From contig NZ_JAATOV010000001.1 in the NCBI RefSeq assembly GCF_011806425.1, forward strand, positions 620,001-684,000: 64,000 nucleotides of DNA, written 5' to 3'. Source of the DNA: Thalassospira lucentensis. Its GTDB lineage: Bacteria; Pseudomonadota; Alphaproteobacteria; Rhodospirillales; Thalassospiraceae. Numbering within the stretch: position 1 is the stretch's first letter; each line of letters starts with the position of its first letter. Both the position numbers and the translations under genes were made by a program. This document shows positions 47,129 to 55,990 of the stretch, piece after piece. The notes beneath the pieces are model-generated. The model did not search any database, was not told where the DNA came from, and worked only from the letters and a program-made list of their open reading frames with translations.

Positions 47129-49138
47129 TTAGGCTGATGTACCCGCTTTTTGGTCAGATGCACCGCCATGATCGGCAGCGTTATCTATAACCGCCTTGGC
47201 GTGCTCAGCCGCATCGGAAGCCCCGGCAAAGATTGATTTAACACCGATTTCGGGTGACTGAAATTCCGGCACCAGCCGACTGATCAGATCAAGCGTCGTT
47301 GCTGTATCACGCCCGGTCGCACTGGTTTCAAGTGCATCAAAAACCTGCTTGATCAGATCATAGTCAACCACACGCGGAGCCGCCAACATCACCCCATCGG
47401 TTTCCGTCGGGACGGGTGGTTCTGAATCGTGGAACAGTTCTTCATACAGCTTTTCACCCGGACGCAGGCCGGTAACCTTGATCTCGACATCCTTGCCCGG
47501 CTGCAAACCAGACAGCAGGATCATTTGACGGGCCAAATCAACGATTTTAACCGGCCGCCCCATATCCAGAACAAAGATTTTGCCGCCTTCTGTCACACCA
47601 CGACGGCCAAGCTCTGCCGATTGCAAGACAAGTTCCACGGCCTCGGCAATGGTCATGAAATAACGTGTGATACCTTCATGGGTAACGGTTAAAGGACCGC
47701 CTGCTTCGAGTTGGCGCTTAAACAACGGCACAACCGAGCCCGTCGACCCCAAGACATTCCCAAACCGCACCGTGACAAACCGCGTCACCCCACGCTGATC
47801 GGTCGGCAGGGTTTCAAGTGCCTGACAATAACATTCCGCCAGTCGCTTTGATGCGCCCATGACGTTGGCCGGATTAACTGCCTTATCGGTTGAAATCAAA
47901 ACCATGGTCGCGACATCTGCCGCGCGGCAAGCCTCAGCCACGTTGCGCGTGCCAAGTGTATTGGTCAGAATGCCTTCGTTGGGATTGTGTTCGACCAACG
48001 GTACGTGCTTATAGGCCGCGGCATGAAACACGATTTCCGGCTTGAACCGATCAAACACTTGATTGATCCTGGTGCGATCACGCACATCGCCCAAGACACT
48101 GTCGCGGCGAAGGTCCGGATACTTTTCGGCCACTTCCATATCAATGGCATAAAGATTGTATTCCCCCGCATCGACCAATGTCAGGCTATCGGGACCATAA
48201 GACGCAATCTGGCGCACCAGTTCCGAGCCAATTGACCCGCCAGCACCGGTGACAAGAACACGCTTGCCAGCAACCATTTCACGCACTTTGTCGCGATCAA
48301 GGCGCGCCTGCGGACGACCAAGCAAATCTTCGATGGCGACGGGGCGGATTTGCAACGGATCGGCAAGGCCTTCGCGCAAGTCACCCAGTTTGGGCAAGCG
48401 GGCAAAGGTCATGTTGTATCGGTCGGCAATCTCAAGCCATTTGACGTTATCAGGATGACGCAATGCGTCACCGGTTAACACCAACCGACTGGGCAGGCCA
48501 TGCCGCGTCTTTTCAAGTTTTTGAATGGTTTCTTCAAGTTCATCCACTGTCGCCAGCACATCGATATTGTGCATATTGCGCCCGACCCGGCTTGGGTTCA
48601 GGGCAACAATCCCAACCACTTTGAACGGTGTGTCGGCAGAACGTTGGGTTTCACGGATGAAGGCTTCTGCCTCGTCGCCTGCCCCAATCAACAGAACCGA
48701 CAGACGCCGCGTGCCTTGACGCACCAGCGCACGTGCAGTCGTTTTATCCTTAAAGATACGATAGGCCAAGCGTGACCCACCGAGCAGCGCCATCAGCAAA
48801 AACCATTGGATAATCGGCGCTGAGCGCGGAATCCAGTCAAGGCGGGTGGTCAAAAACAAGATGACAAATAGGGCCGCAACCGCAACAGAAACGGCCTTGG
48901 CAATGCGCGTCAGATCATTCAGCGACGCATAGCGCCAAATGCCGCGATAGAGGCCAAAAAACCAGAATGACACTGCTGCAAGCAAGGTAAACACACCTGA
49001 CGAAAACAGGATGTTATCGAGCACGTAAAACTGCACGCCGTCGCCAACCCGCAAATACAATGCGAGCGGAAAGGAAAGTGCCGCCATGACAATGTCATGA
49101 CCAAAGGCAATATGGCTTCGCTGTATGATGCGCGACAT
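47129..49138 (-). CDS. Membrane NDP-sugar 4,6-dehydratase (CapD/WbpM/FlaA1-like)
   Basis: 669 residues. Four N-terminal membrane helices (about 10-130), a CoA-binding-like Rossmann region (about 140-270), then an extended SDR domain: VLVTGAGGSIGSELVRQ for NAD, FHAAAYKHVPLVE, and STDKAVNPANVMGASKR with the altered catalytic set of the WbpM group. Such enzymes convert UDP-GlcNAc to a 4-keto-6-deoxy sugar for O-antigen, capsule or glycoprotein sugars. It follows a WecA-like transferase gene, so both probably start surface glycan synthesis. Confidence 0.93.
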   Translation of the reverse strand: MSRIIQRSHIAFGHDIVMAALSFPLALYLRVGDGVQFYVLDNILFSSGVFTLLAAVSFWFFGLYRGIWRYASLNDLTRIAKAVSVAVAALFVILFLTTRLDWIPRSAPIIQWFLLMALLGGSRLAYRIFKDKTTARALVRQGTRRLSVLLIGAGDEAEAFIRETQRSADTPFKVVGIVALNPSRVGRNMHNIDVLATVDELEETIQKLEKTRHGLPSRLVLTGDALRHPDNVKWLEIADRYNMTFARLPKLGDLREGLADPLQIRPVAIEDLLGRPQARLDRDKVREMVAGKRVLVTGAGGSIGSELVRQIASYGPDSLTLVDAGEYNLYAIDMEVAEKYPDLRRDSVLGDVRDRTRINQVFDRFKPEIVFHAAAYKHVPLVEHNPNEGILTNTLGTRNVAEACRAADVATMVLISTDKAVNPANVMGASKRLAECYCQALETLPTDQRGVTRFVTVRFGNVLGSTGSVVPLFKRQLEAGGPLTVTHEGITRYFMTIAEAVELVLQSAELGRRGVTEGGKIFVLDMGRPVKIVDLARQMILLSGLQPGKDVEIKVTGLRPGEKLYEELFHDSEPPVPTETDGVMLAAPRVVDYDLIKQVFDALETSATGRDTATTLDLISRLVPEFQSPEIGVKSIFAGASDAAEHAKAVIDNAADHGGASDQKAGTSA

Positions 49139-49260
49139 GCGGTCCCTTACCGGCAGTTTTCTGTTTTTAAAGGATACCCGCTTCGTGTGAGGGCGGATAA
49201 GGCTTTCTTTTCGCGCCCGCCTGAAAACAAGTCAAGCTATCCAAACATGTATCGCGTGAC

Positions 49261-50274
49261 TTAAGCGCCCCGGCTGCCCTTTGCGGGCATGCGCAACATC
49301 ATGCCAACAAGGGCCAACACAACAACAAGGGCCGCGATAACACGCACCCAGTTGGGGATATCCACCTCGACAAAACATACGGCAATCAAAGCCAAATTAG
49401 CGATTGCAATCATTGCTGACACGGTTGAATGCGACAGACCACGCTGGGTTGCCAGTTGATAGAAATGTTCGCGATGTGCCTGCCAAACCTTTTCGCGGCG
49501 CAAGACCCGTTTGATCAAGGTTATCGTCGCGTCAAACAAGTAGTAAGACGGCAAAATCAGGGCCACAGCCCAAGCTCCTCGTGACGCTGTTTCCAAAAGA
49601 ACCCAGCCCAAAATAAACCCAAGTGGGATCGAGCCAACATCCCCCAAAAACAGCCGCGCCGGATGCCAGTTCCAGATTAAAAAACCGGCCATGATCGACA
49701 CCACACCAAGCCCAATATAGCCAAGCCCAATGAATTCCGGCAGTGGGATAAACAACGCCAGAATGAAAATACCAAGCCCGATGGAGCCTGCTTCGACGCC
49801 GGAAATGCCATCAATCCCGTCCATGAAATTAAACAGATTGATAAACCAGACCCAGGCGAAAACCACCAAAACATGATCGAGCCAAACCGGCACAATTCCG
49901 CCCAAAACCGGCTGATCAAGGGCAAAAACCCCGATAATCACCGCAACGAACTGACAAGCAAAGCGAATAGCCGGCGAAAGATCATGGCGATCATCAAGCC
50001 AACTTAGGATTCCAAGCCCCGCCCCCGCCGCAAGCATCAACCAATGCCCAATATCGCGCACACCGGCATAGATAAACACACCCGCAACCAACACAATCAA
50101 AAGCGGCGTTACCGCAAGCCCACCGCCGCGTGGGGTTGGTACGGCATGGCTGGACCGGTGGTTGGGCATATCCAAAATGGCTTTGCGGCGCAGGTAAATC
50201 AGAACGGCCCATGTCAGCAACATCGCACCGATCAGAAAAATGCTGGAAAAGGTCGCAAGCCCGGCGAAGGTCAT
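49261..50274 (-). CDS. WecA/MraY-type sugar-1-phosphate transferase
   Basis: 337 residues, about ten membrane helices. Loads the first sugar phosphate onto undecaprenyl phosphate. Family motifs: DMPNHRSSHAVPTPRGGG near the start, NLFNFMDGIDGISG with the catalytic aspartates, and HPARLFLGDVGSIPLG. The ATG at 50274 is preferred over a GTG 21 codons upstream (50337) because GGGACG lies about 10 bases before it and the helix pattern starts there. It is closer to the O-antigen type (WbpL/WecA) than to MraY, consistent with the dehydratase next door. Confidence 0.9.
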   Translation of the reverse strand: MTFAGLATFSSIFLIGAMLLTWAVLIYLRRKAILDMPNHRSSHAVPTPRGGGLAVTPLLIVLVAGVFIYAGVRDIGHWLMLAAGAGLGILSWLDDRHDLSPAIRFACQFVAVIIGVFALDQPVLGGIVPVWLDHVLVVFAWVWFINLFNFMDGIDGISGVEAGSIGLGIFILALFIPLPEFIGLGYIGLGVVSIMAGFLIWNWHPARLFLGDVGSIPLGFILGWVLLETASRGAWAVALILPSYYLFDATITLIKRVLRREKVWQAHREHFYQLATQRGLSHSTVSAMIAIANLALIAVCFVEVDIPNWVRVIAALVVVLALVGMMLRMPAKGSRGA

Positions 50275-50510
50275 TGTATGCGTCGTCCCGTAGTTGGCTT
50301 TTACTGTTCGGCTTTTGATCAACAGCCTTAAAAGCACATAATAAATTGTTACGTCTGGATTAGCCGGGCCACGCCCCTATCGCAAGGCTTTTCACCCCGA
50401 CACACAGGTGATCGGCAGGTCAGCCATGCCAACGAAACAGACGCTTGATGCTTTACACGCGGTCGCGCGACGCTTAACTAAACGTCACAACATAAACCGG
50501 AGATATCCCT

Positions 50511-51857
50511 TTGACTGAACGTCGTTCCCGTCCTGCCCATCGCAATGCGTCCCGCCACCAGGCGGTCGAGGCACCTGATCCACGCATGCTTGCACTTAAA
50601 ACATTGCAGGAATTGCGTGGCGGCGAAGTGACACTGGACGAACTTCTGTCAAAGCATGGCTATGGCCTGCCATCGCTTGATCGAAACTATCTGCGCCATT
50701 TGCTGGGGACGACATTGCGCCATCTGGGCGAAATTGATGCGGTTCTTGCGCCACGTTATCAGCCCCCGCAAGACCGGGTGGCTGCACGCCTGACCAATAT
50801 TATGCGCCTTGGTGTTGCTCAGTTATTCTTTATGGATACGTCCGATTATGGTGCCGTCGACAGCACGGTCAATCTGACCCGCGATGCCGGTTTGCATAAA
50901 TATGTCAAACTGGTCAATGCAGTCCTGCGCGGTTTGCAGCGCGATGGCTTTGAATGGCCAGAAGGTGTCGAAGACTGGCAGCTTAACATCCCGGCATGGC
51001 TGCGCGGATCATGGAAAAAGGCCTATGGTGCAGAAATCGCACAGGGCATTGCCGAGGCAAGTCTTGGCCACGCCATGCTTGATCTGTCGATCAAGGATCG
51101 TTCGGAATCCGAAAATTGGGCCGAGCAAATGGATGGCCTTGTTCTGCCGACCGGATCGGTCCGGCTTGAAAGCGGGCGTCGTATTCGCGACCTTCCGGGC
51201 TACAAAGGCGGTAAATGGTGGGTACAGGATGCCGCCGCAGCCATCCCAGCCACCCTGTTTTCGGCCTATAAGGGCAAAACCATCTATGACCTGTGTGCTG
51301 CACCGGGTGGCAAAACCATGCAGTTGGCATCCCTTGGCAGCAGCCCGATAGCGGTTGATAAATCCGAAGGTCGTCTAAAACGCGTTTATGAGAACCTTGA
51401 ACGCGTCGAACTGGGTGCGGCCGTTGTCACCGGGGACGCAACCGATCTTGCACCTGATACGCCCCGTGCAGATGCGGTGCTGCTGGACGCGCCGTGTTCG
51501 GCAACCGGCACCATTCGCCGCCATCCTGACATTTTGTTGCGTCAGAGTGACAAACTGATGCGGTCGCTTTTGCCGATCCAGACCAAATTGCTTAATCAGG
51601 CTGACAAGCTTTTGAATGTTGGCGGAGAGTTGATTTATTGCACCTGTTCGCTGCAACCCGAAGAAGGCGAGCATCAGATTAAATCTTTCCTGGCCGATCA
51701 TCCGAAATATGAACGCAAGCCGATCACGGCTGATGAACTTGGTGGCTGGGATGAGGCAATCAACGAGGCGGGCGAGTTGCGTATTCTGCCGGTTCATATG
51801 CAGGAATATGGCGGGATGGATGGCTTTTTCTGTGCGCGACTCGTCAAAAAAGGCTAG
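50511..51857 (+). CDS. rsmB: RsmB/NOP-type RNA cytosine-5 methyltransferase, TTG start
   Basis: 448 residues. N-terminal NusB-like RNA-binding domain (about 20-150), C-terminal SAM domain with YDLCAAPGGKTMQLA, LLDAPCSATGTIRRHPD (catalytic-loop cysteine) and LIYCTCSLQPEEGE (nucleophile cysteine). Likely makes m5C967 in 16S rRNA. GGAG at 50499-50502 lies 8 bases before TTG 50511, and no ATG fits the conserved N-terminus, so TTG is the start. Confidence 0.93.
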   Translation: MTERRSRPAHRNASRHQAVEAPDPRMLALKTLQELRGGEVTLDELLSKHGYGLPSLDRNYLRHLLGTTLRHLGEIDAVLAPRYQPPQDRVAARLTNIMRLGVAQLFFMDTSDYGAVDSTVNLTRDAGLHKYVKLVNAVLRGLQRDGFEWPEGVEDWQLNIPAWLRGSWKKAYGAEIAQGIAEASLGHAMLDLSIKDRSESENWAEQMDGLVLPTGSVRLESGRRIRDLPGYKGGKWWVQDAAAAIPATLFSAYKGKTIYDLCAAPGGKTMQLASLGSSPIAVDKSEGRLKRVYENLERVELGAAVVTGDATDLAPDTPRADAVLLDAPCSATGTIRRHPDILLRQSDKLMRSLLPIQTKLLNQADKLLNVGGELIYCTCSLQPEEGEHQIKSFLADHPKYERKPITADELGGWDEAINEAGELRILPVHMQEYGGMDGFFCARLVKKG

Positions 51858-51891
51858 TTGCACGTACTACCGCCAAACATAACCACAGATT

Positions 51892-51935
51892 AGGCCACTC
51901 GAATGTCCAATTGGATGACAGAGTGGCCTTTTTGC
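51892..51935 (+). terminator. Terminator between rsmB and rpe
   Basis: AGGCCACTC (51892-51900) pairs with GAGTGGCCT (51921-51929), then TTTTT. The loop holds an inner TCCAATTGGA palindrome. Confidence 0.8.
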
Positions 51936-51989
51936 GTTAAGACAGGCGCCAAATTCCCATATCCCGCAGTGTTTCAGGACCCGTGACAC

Positions 51990-52655
51990 ATGACCACGTC
52001 GAACATTAAAATCGCACCTTCGATCCTTTCGGCTGATTTCGCACAACTTGGCGTGGATGTCCGCGCAGTTGACGAAGCAGGCGCCGATTACATCCATATC
52101 GATGTGATGGATGGCCATTTCGTTCCCAACATCACGATTGGCCCTGACGTGGTGAAGGCCCTGCGCTCGCACAGCGACAAGGTGTTTGACGTCCACCTTA
52201 TGATTGCACCGGTCGATCCCTATATCGAAGCCTTTGCCAAGGCCGGGTCCGACATCATCACCATCCATGCCGAAGCAGGTCCGCATTTGCATCGCTCGCT
52301 TCAGCTGATCAAATCGCTGGGCAAAAAAGCCGGTGTATCGCTTAATCCGTCGACCCCGGAAAGCGTGATTGAATATGTCATGGACATGGTCGATCTGGTT
52401 CTGGTCATGACCGTGAATCCGGGCTTTGGCGGCCAGAAATTCATTCCAAGCCAGCTCGAGAAAATCAAACGCATCCGCAAAATGATTGATGCCACCGGCC
52501 GCGATATCGACCTTCAGGTCGACGGCGGCGTGAACCCGGAAATAGCACCGCAGGTCATTGAGGCCGGCGCAAACGTTCTGGTTGCCGGGTCTGCTACGTT
52601 CAAGGGCGGTCCGGGCGAATATGCCAACAATATCAAAGCCATTCGCGGCGCGTAA
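51990..52655 (+). CDS. rpe: Ribulose-phosphate 3-epimerase
   Basis: 221-residue TIM barrel. Interconverts ribulose-5-phosphate and xylulose-5-phosphate. Markers: [13 protein letters not shown] at the start, [16 protein letters not shown] with a metal histidine and catalytic Asp, [14 protein letters not shown], and [11 protein letters not shown] with the second catalytic Asp. Complete, with AGGA about 11 bases before the ATG. Set off from rsmB by a terminator. Confidence 0.97.
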   Translation: MTTSNIKIAPSILSADFAQLGVDVRAVDEAGADYIHIDVMDGHFVPNITIGPDVVKALRSHSDKVFDVHLMIAPVDPYIEAFAKAGSDIITIHAEAGPHLHRSLQLIKSLGKKAGVSLNPSTPESVIEYVMDMVDLVLVMTVNPGFGGQKFIPSQLEKIKRIRKMIDATGRDIDLQVDGGVNPEIAPQVIEAGANVLVAGSATFKGGPGEYANNIKAIRGA

Positions 52656-52684
52656 ATCTGCCGGAAAATCAAAGCAACACCTAC

Positions 52685-52720
52685 TCAGGGCAGCACCATT
52701 ACGTATGGTTGCGGCCCTGA
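52685..52720 (+). terminator. Hairpin after rpe
   Basis: TCAGGGC pairs with GCCCTGA, with an inner ACCAT-N5-ATGGT stem. Followed by a T-rich but interrupted stretch, so it is a probable but weak terminator. Confidence 0.55.
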
Positions 52721-52755
52721 ATGCGTTTTAGCTTCATTTTAATTCCCCCCTATAA

Positions 52756-52780
52756 GTGATTGATAAATTTTTTCTATCAC
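52756..52780. promoter_or_regulatory. 25-bp imperfect palindrome upstream of molybdoenzyme gene
   Basis: GTGAT-N-GA-N-AAA, central T, TTT-N-TC-N-ATCAC: ten of twelve pairs match around the centre. AT-rich middle, 53 bases before the start codon. A candidate operator; the regulator is unknown. Confidence 0.4.
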
Positions 52781-52807
52781 CCGATTAGGTCTGCATACTT
52801 GACCCTT

Positions 52808-52823
52808 TTTGCGATATCGCAAA
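52808..52823. promoter_or_regulatory. Perfect 16-bp palindrome just before molybdoenzyme gene
   Basis: TTTGCGATATCGCAAA is fully self-complementary and ends 10 bases before the ATG. This position would let a bound repressor block transcription or early elongation. No known regulator was assigned. Confidence 0.55.
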
Positions 52824-52833
52824 TAGATGCGTC

Positions 52834-55158
52834 ATGAAATCAGATTTTATTGGAAAGAAATCGTCGACCGCAGGTGGTTGGGGTGCGCTGAAAAGTTGCG
52901 GTAAGCAGCTTTTGCAAAGCGGCAACGCCATCGCCGGTGCGCGCACGATGCTTAAGGCAAATCAGCCTCACGGCTTTGATTGCCCCGGTTGTGCTTGGGG
53001 CGATCCCGAGCATGGGTCGTCGTTTGAATTTTGCGAAAATGGCGTAAAAGCCGTTTCGTGGGAAGCCACCGAAAAGCGCGCAACCCCGGACTTTTTTGCC
53101 AAACATACAGTATCTGATCTAGCCACGCTGTCTGATTACGAGTTGGAGCTTAATGGTCGCCTGACCCATCCGATGCGCTATGACCACGCCAGCGATAAAT
53201 ATCTGCCGGTGACGTGGGAAGATGCCTTTGCCGAAATTGGCGACATCCTAAAAGGCCTCAGTTCCCCGAATCAGGCAGAGTTTTACACATCCGGTCGGGC
53301 CAGCAACGAAGCAGCATATCTGTATCAATTGTTTGTTCGCATGTATGGCACCAACAATTTTCCGGATTGCTCAAACATGTGCCACGAAGCCAGCGGTGTT
53401 GGCTTAAAACAGGCCATCGGCATTGGCAAAGGTACGGTCCTGCTGGAAGATTTCGAAAAGGCGGATGCCATTTTCGTACTTGGCCAGAATCCCGGCACCA
53501 ACCATCCCCGCATGCTGGGTGATTTGCGCCGTGCGGCCATTCGCGGTGCCAATATCGTGGTCTTTAACCCGGTCCGTGAACGTGGCTTGGAAAGATTTTC
53601 TGACCCGCAGGCCAAACTTGAAATGCTGCATGGTGGCGCGACCGATATCGCCAGTCATTATTTCCAGCCGCTTTTGGGTGGGGATATGGCCGCCGTGCGC
53701 GGCATGAGCAAAGCCGTTTTCGCCGCCGAAGATGCCGCGATTGCGGCTGGTCGTCCATCCGTACTTGATCACGCATTCCTGCGCGACCATTGCCAAGGCT
53801 TTGACGATTACCGTGCCGCCGTCGATGCAACCAGTTGGTCAGACATTGAAAACCAATCTGGTCTGACCCGCGCGCAAATCGAACAAGCTGCAGACGTTTA
53901 TATGTCTGCGGAAAAGGTTATTTGCACCTGGGCCATGGGGATTACGCAGCATCTTCATTCCGTCGCCACGATCCGTGAAATTTCCAATTTCATGTTCCTA
54001 CGCGGCAATATCGGAAAACCGGGGGCCGGCCTTTGCCCCGTGCGCGGCCATTCAAATGTTCAGGGCGACCGCACAGTTGGCATTAATGAAAAGCCATCCG
54101 ATGCATTCTTGGACGCGCTTGAAAGGGAATTTGGTTTCAACGTGCCGCGCGCGCATGGGCATAATGTCTTGGCCGCGATTGGGGCGATGCTGGATGGCAG
54201 CGCAAAAGCCTTTGTCGGGCTTGGCGGCAATTTCGCCCGCGCAACACCTGACAGTGCGCTGGTTGCCAAAGCGCTGCGTAATTTGGACCTAACCGTTCAT
54301 ATCGCAACCAAACCCAATCATTCGCACCTGATGCCGGGCAAGGTCGCCTTTATCCTGCCGTGTCTTGGACGGACCGAGATTGATCTGAACTCCCACGGTC
54401 AGCCACAAGTCGTCAGTGTCGAAGATTCCATGAGCATGGTGCATGGATCTGCCGGGATTAATCGCCCCGCCTCCCCGCATTTGCTGTCGGAGGTTGCTAT
54501 TATTGCAGGCATTGCCGAAGCAACAGTTGGCAGCCAAACCTTATCATGGGCGGCCCTTGCCGATGATTACGCACGCATCCGCGATCATATTGAGGCAACC
54601 GTTCCGGGCTTTGTCGAATATAACACCCGCCTGCGCCAGCCACGCGGTTTCCATTTGCGCAATTCCGCTGCACATCGGGAATGGGATACGCCAACCGGCA
54701 AGGCCAATTTCTTTGTCGGGGGACTGCCAACCAGCACGGTGCATCAACAGGCCCGCACGGCACAAACCCGTTTCGCGCTTCAGACATTCCGGTCACACGA
54801 TCAGTACAACACCACGGTTTATGGCCTGGATGACCGATATCGCGGCGTTTACGGCGAACGAAATGTGATTTTCATCCACCCCGATGACTTGGCATCCCTT
54901 GGCGCGGTGTCCGGCGACCGGGTAAATGTGGTTGGTGAATATGATGACGGTATTACACGTGTCGCAACCGATTTCCGGTTCGTTTCATACGACATTCCAC
55001 GCGGCAGTGTTGCGGGCTATTACCCGGAACTAAACGTGCTTGTACCACTGGGAAGTGCCGGGGATCAAAGCGACACGCCGACATCAAAATCGGTCATGGT
55101 ATCGTTTCAAAAAGACGGCCAAGCCAACATCCCCGCCAATAAGGATGCCGCGGCGTGA
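52834..55158 (+). CDS. FdhF/YdeP-family molybdopterin oxidoreductase
   Basis: 774 residues, cytoplasmic molybdopterin enzyme of the DMSO-reductase superfamily. Like E. coli YdeP it has DCPGCAWGDPEHG and later FEFCENGVKAVSWE, giving three cysteines near the N-terminus, one fewer than a full 4Fe-4S set. The Mo ligand is probably the cysteine of NMCHEASGVGL. Further marks are GQNPGTNHPRML, MGITQHLHSVATI and a C-terminal molydopterin-binding domain (RYRGVYGERNVIF). Substrate unknown; E. coli YdeP is linked to acid resistance. The ribosome site is weak. The stop overlaps the next small gene (GTGA), so the two proteins are made together. Confidence 0.9.
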   Translation: MKSDFIGKKSSTAGGWGALKSCGKQLLQSGNAIAGARTMLKANQPHGFDCPGCAWGDPEHGSSFEFCENGVKAVSWEATEKRATPDFFAKHTVSDLATLSDYELELNGRLTHPMRYDHASDKYLPVTWEDAFAEIGDILKGLSSPNQAEFYTSGRASNEAAYLYQLFVRMYGTNNFPDCSNMCHEASGVGLKQAIGIGKGTVLLEDFEKADAIFVLGQNPGTNHPRMLGDLRRAAIRGANIVVFNPVRERGLERFSDPQAKLEMLHGGATDIASHYFQPLLGGDMAAVRGMSKAVFAAEDAAIAAGRPSVLDHAFLRDHCQGFDDYRAAVDATSWSDIENQSGLTRAQIEQAADVYMSAEKVICTWAMGITQHLHSVATIREISNFMFLRGNIGKPGAGLCPVRGHSNVQGDRTVGINEKPSDAFLDALEREFGFNVPRAHGHNVLAAIGAMLDGSAKAFVGLGGNFARATPDSALVAKALRNLDLTVHIATKPNHSHLMPGKVAFILPCLGRTEIDLNSHGQPQVVSVEDSMSMVHGSAGINRPASPHLLSEVAIIAGIAEATVGSQTLSWAALADDYARIRDHIEATVPGFVEYNTRLRQPRGFHLRNSAAHREWDTPTGKANFFVGGLPTSTVHQQARTAQTRFALQTFRSHDQYNTTVYGLDDRYRGVYGERNVIFIHPDDLASLGAVSGDRVNVVGEYDDGITRVATDFRFVSYDIPRGSVAGYYPELNVLVPLGSAGDQSDTPTSKSVMVSFQKDGQANIPANKDAAA

Positions 55159-55424
55159 CGGAAACGCCCCCCGATAGCGATCAATTTATGGATCTGGTTG
55201 CGCGCCTGTGTACCGCGCAACCAGACCTGACCCCGATACAGGCGGGCATCATCATCGCGGCACAGCAAAACATCGCGCGTGATAGCCGCACATTCGCCCG
55301 CCTTCTGGGCCTTGCTCATGCGCTGGTCCTGCGGGAACTAAACGCGCTTTTGCAATCCTGTACTGTTTTGAAATTGGTAAAGCGCGACGAACGCACGTTG
55401 CGTACCTTTTACCAACCGGTTTAG
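55155..55424 (+). CDS. Small protein coupled to YdeP-like gene; possible winged helix
   Basis: 89 residues, GTG start overlapping the molybdoenzyme stop (GTGA). I do not recognise a named family. The central part (SRTFARLLGLAHALVLREL) looks like a helix-turn-helix, followed by a short strand-turn-strand (VLKLVKRDERTLRTFYQ) that could be a wing, so a MarR-like or degenerate DNA-binding fold is plausible. The N-terminal TPIQAGIIIAAQ helix fits such a fold. It could instead be a small subunit or maturation factor. One cysteine near the N-terminus and one in the middle might serve as sensor residues. Confidence 0.75.
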   Translation: MTETPPDSDQFMDLVARLCTAQPDLTPIQAGIIIAAQQNIARDSRTFARLLGLAHALVLRELNALLQSCTVLKLVKRDERTLRTFYQPV

Positions 55425-55469
55425 ACGCGCGGGGCGCCCCAGAAGGCCGGATTGCGCAAAAGCCGACAC

Positions 55470-55742
55470 TTAAAAGTCGATACAGCGCCCTTTGTTTTCC
55501 CAATCGCCAAAGCGGGTTGGTTCCGGGCCTTTTGGGCCACCAATTTCGCGTTGCTTGGCGGCGGCTTCTTTGGCGGCCTTGGCTTCGGCCAGCGCATTGA
55601 TCGCGTCTTGCGACAGTTTCGGCGCACTGTCCGCACCGGCAATCTCGTCCGTCTTTGCAGCTTCGGTTTCTGCACCGGTTGGGATGTCAGTTTTTTCTGT
55701 TGGCACCCGATGGATGACGGTCTCGCGGAACTTTCCGGCCAT
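55470..55742 (-). CDS. SdhAF4-like protein (DUF1674)
   Basis: 90 residues. The C-terminal signature GGPKGPEPTRFGDWENKGRC followed by IDF is diagnostic for DUF1674, the bacterial relatives of mitochondrial succinate dehydrogenase assembly factor 4, which guards flavinylated SdhA before complex assembly. The N-terminal part is low-complexity and Ala/Lys-rich with a helical stretch. It converges on the small YdeP-linked gene. The sdh genes are not in this window. Confidence 0.92.
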   Translation of the reverse strand: MAGKFRETVIHRVPTEKTDIPTGAETEAAKTDEIAGADSAPKLSQDAINALAEAKAAKEAAAKQREIGGPKGPEPTRFGDWENKGRCIDF

Positions 55743-55990
55743 TGGGCTTCTCCTGCTGTGGGGCGCGCGCCCCTTTCAATCACATTTAACCAACAGATAA
55801 CGTCATACACAGCCCCCCGCAAGTCCGCGATCGGTGCGACCAAACGGCGTGAAAGACATGCGATTTCAATCCCTTGGAAACAAACACGGAATCCTGTTTT
55901 AACCCCAGCCAAAAATTTGGCGAAAACTGACTCTTTCCGTGCGCGTCCAAAGCCGCTATTTCAAGGAGACGAGTAAAACAAGGAGAAACC

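Noticed and set aside
52799..52829. TTGACC with TAGATG as a sigma-70 promoter for the molybdoenzyme gene
   Set aside because: The spacer is too long and transcription would start at or after the ATG, leaving no leader.
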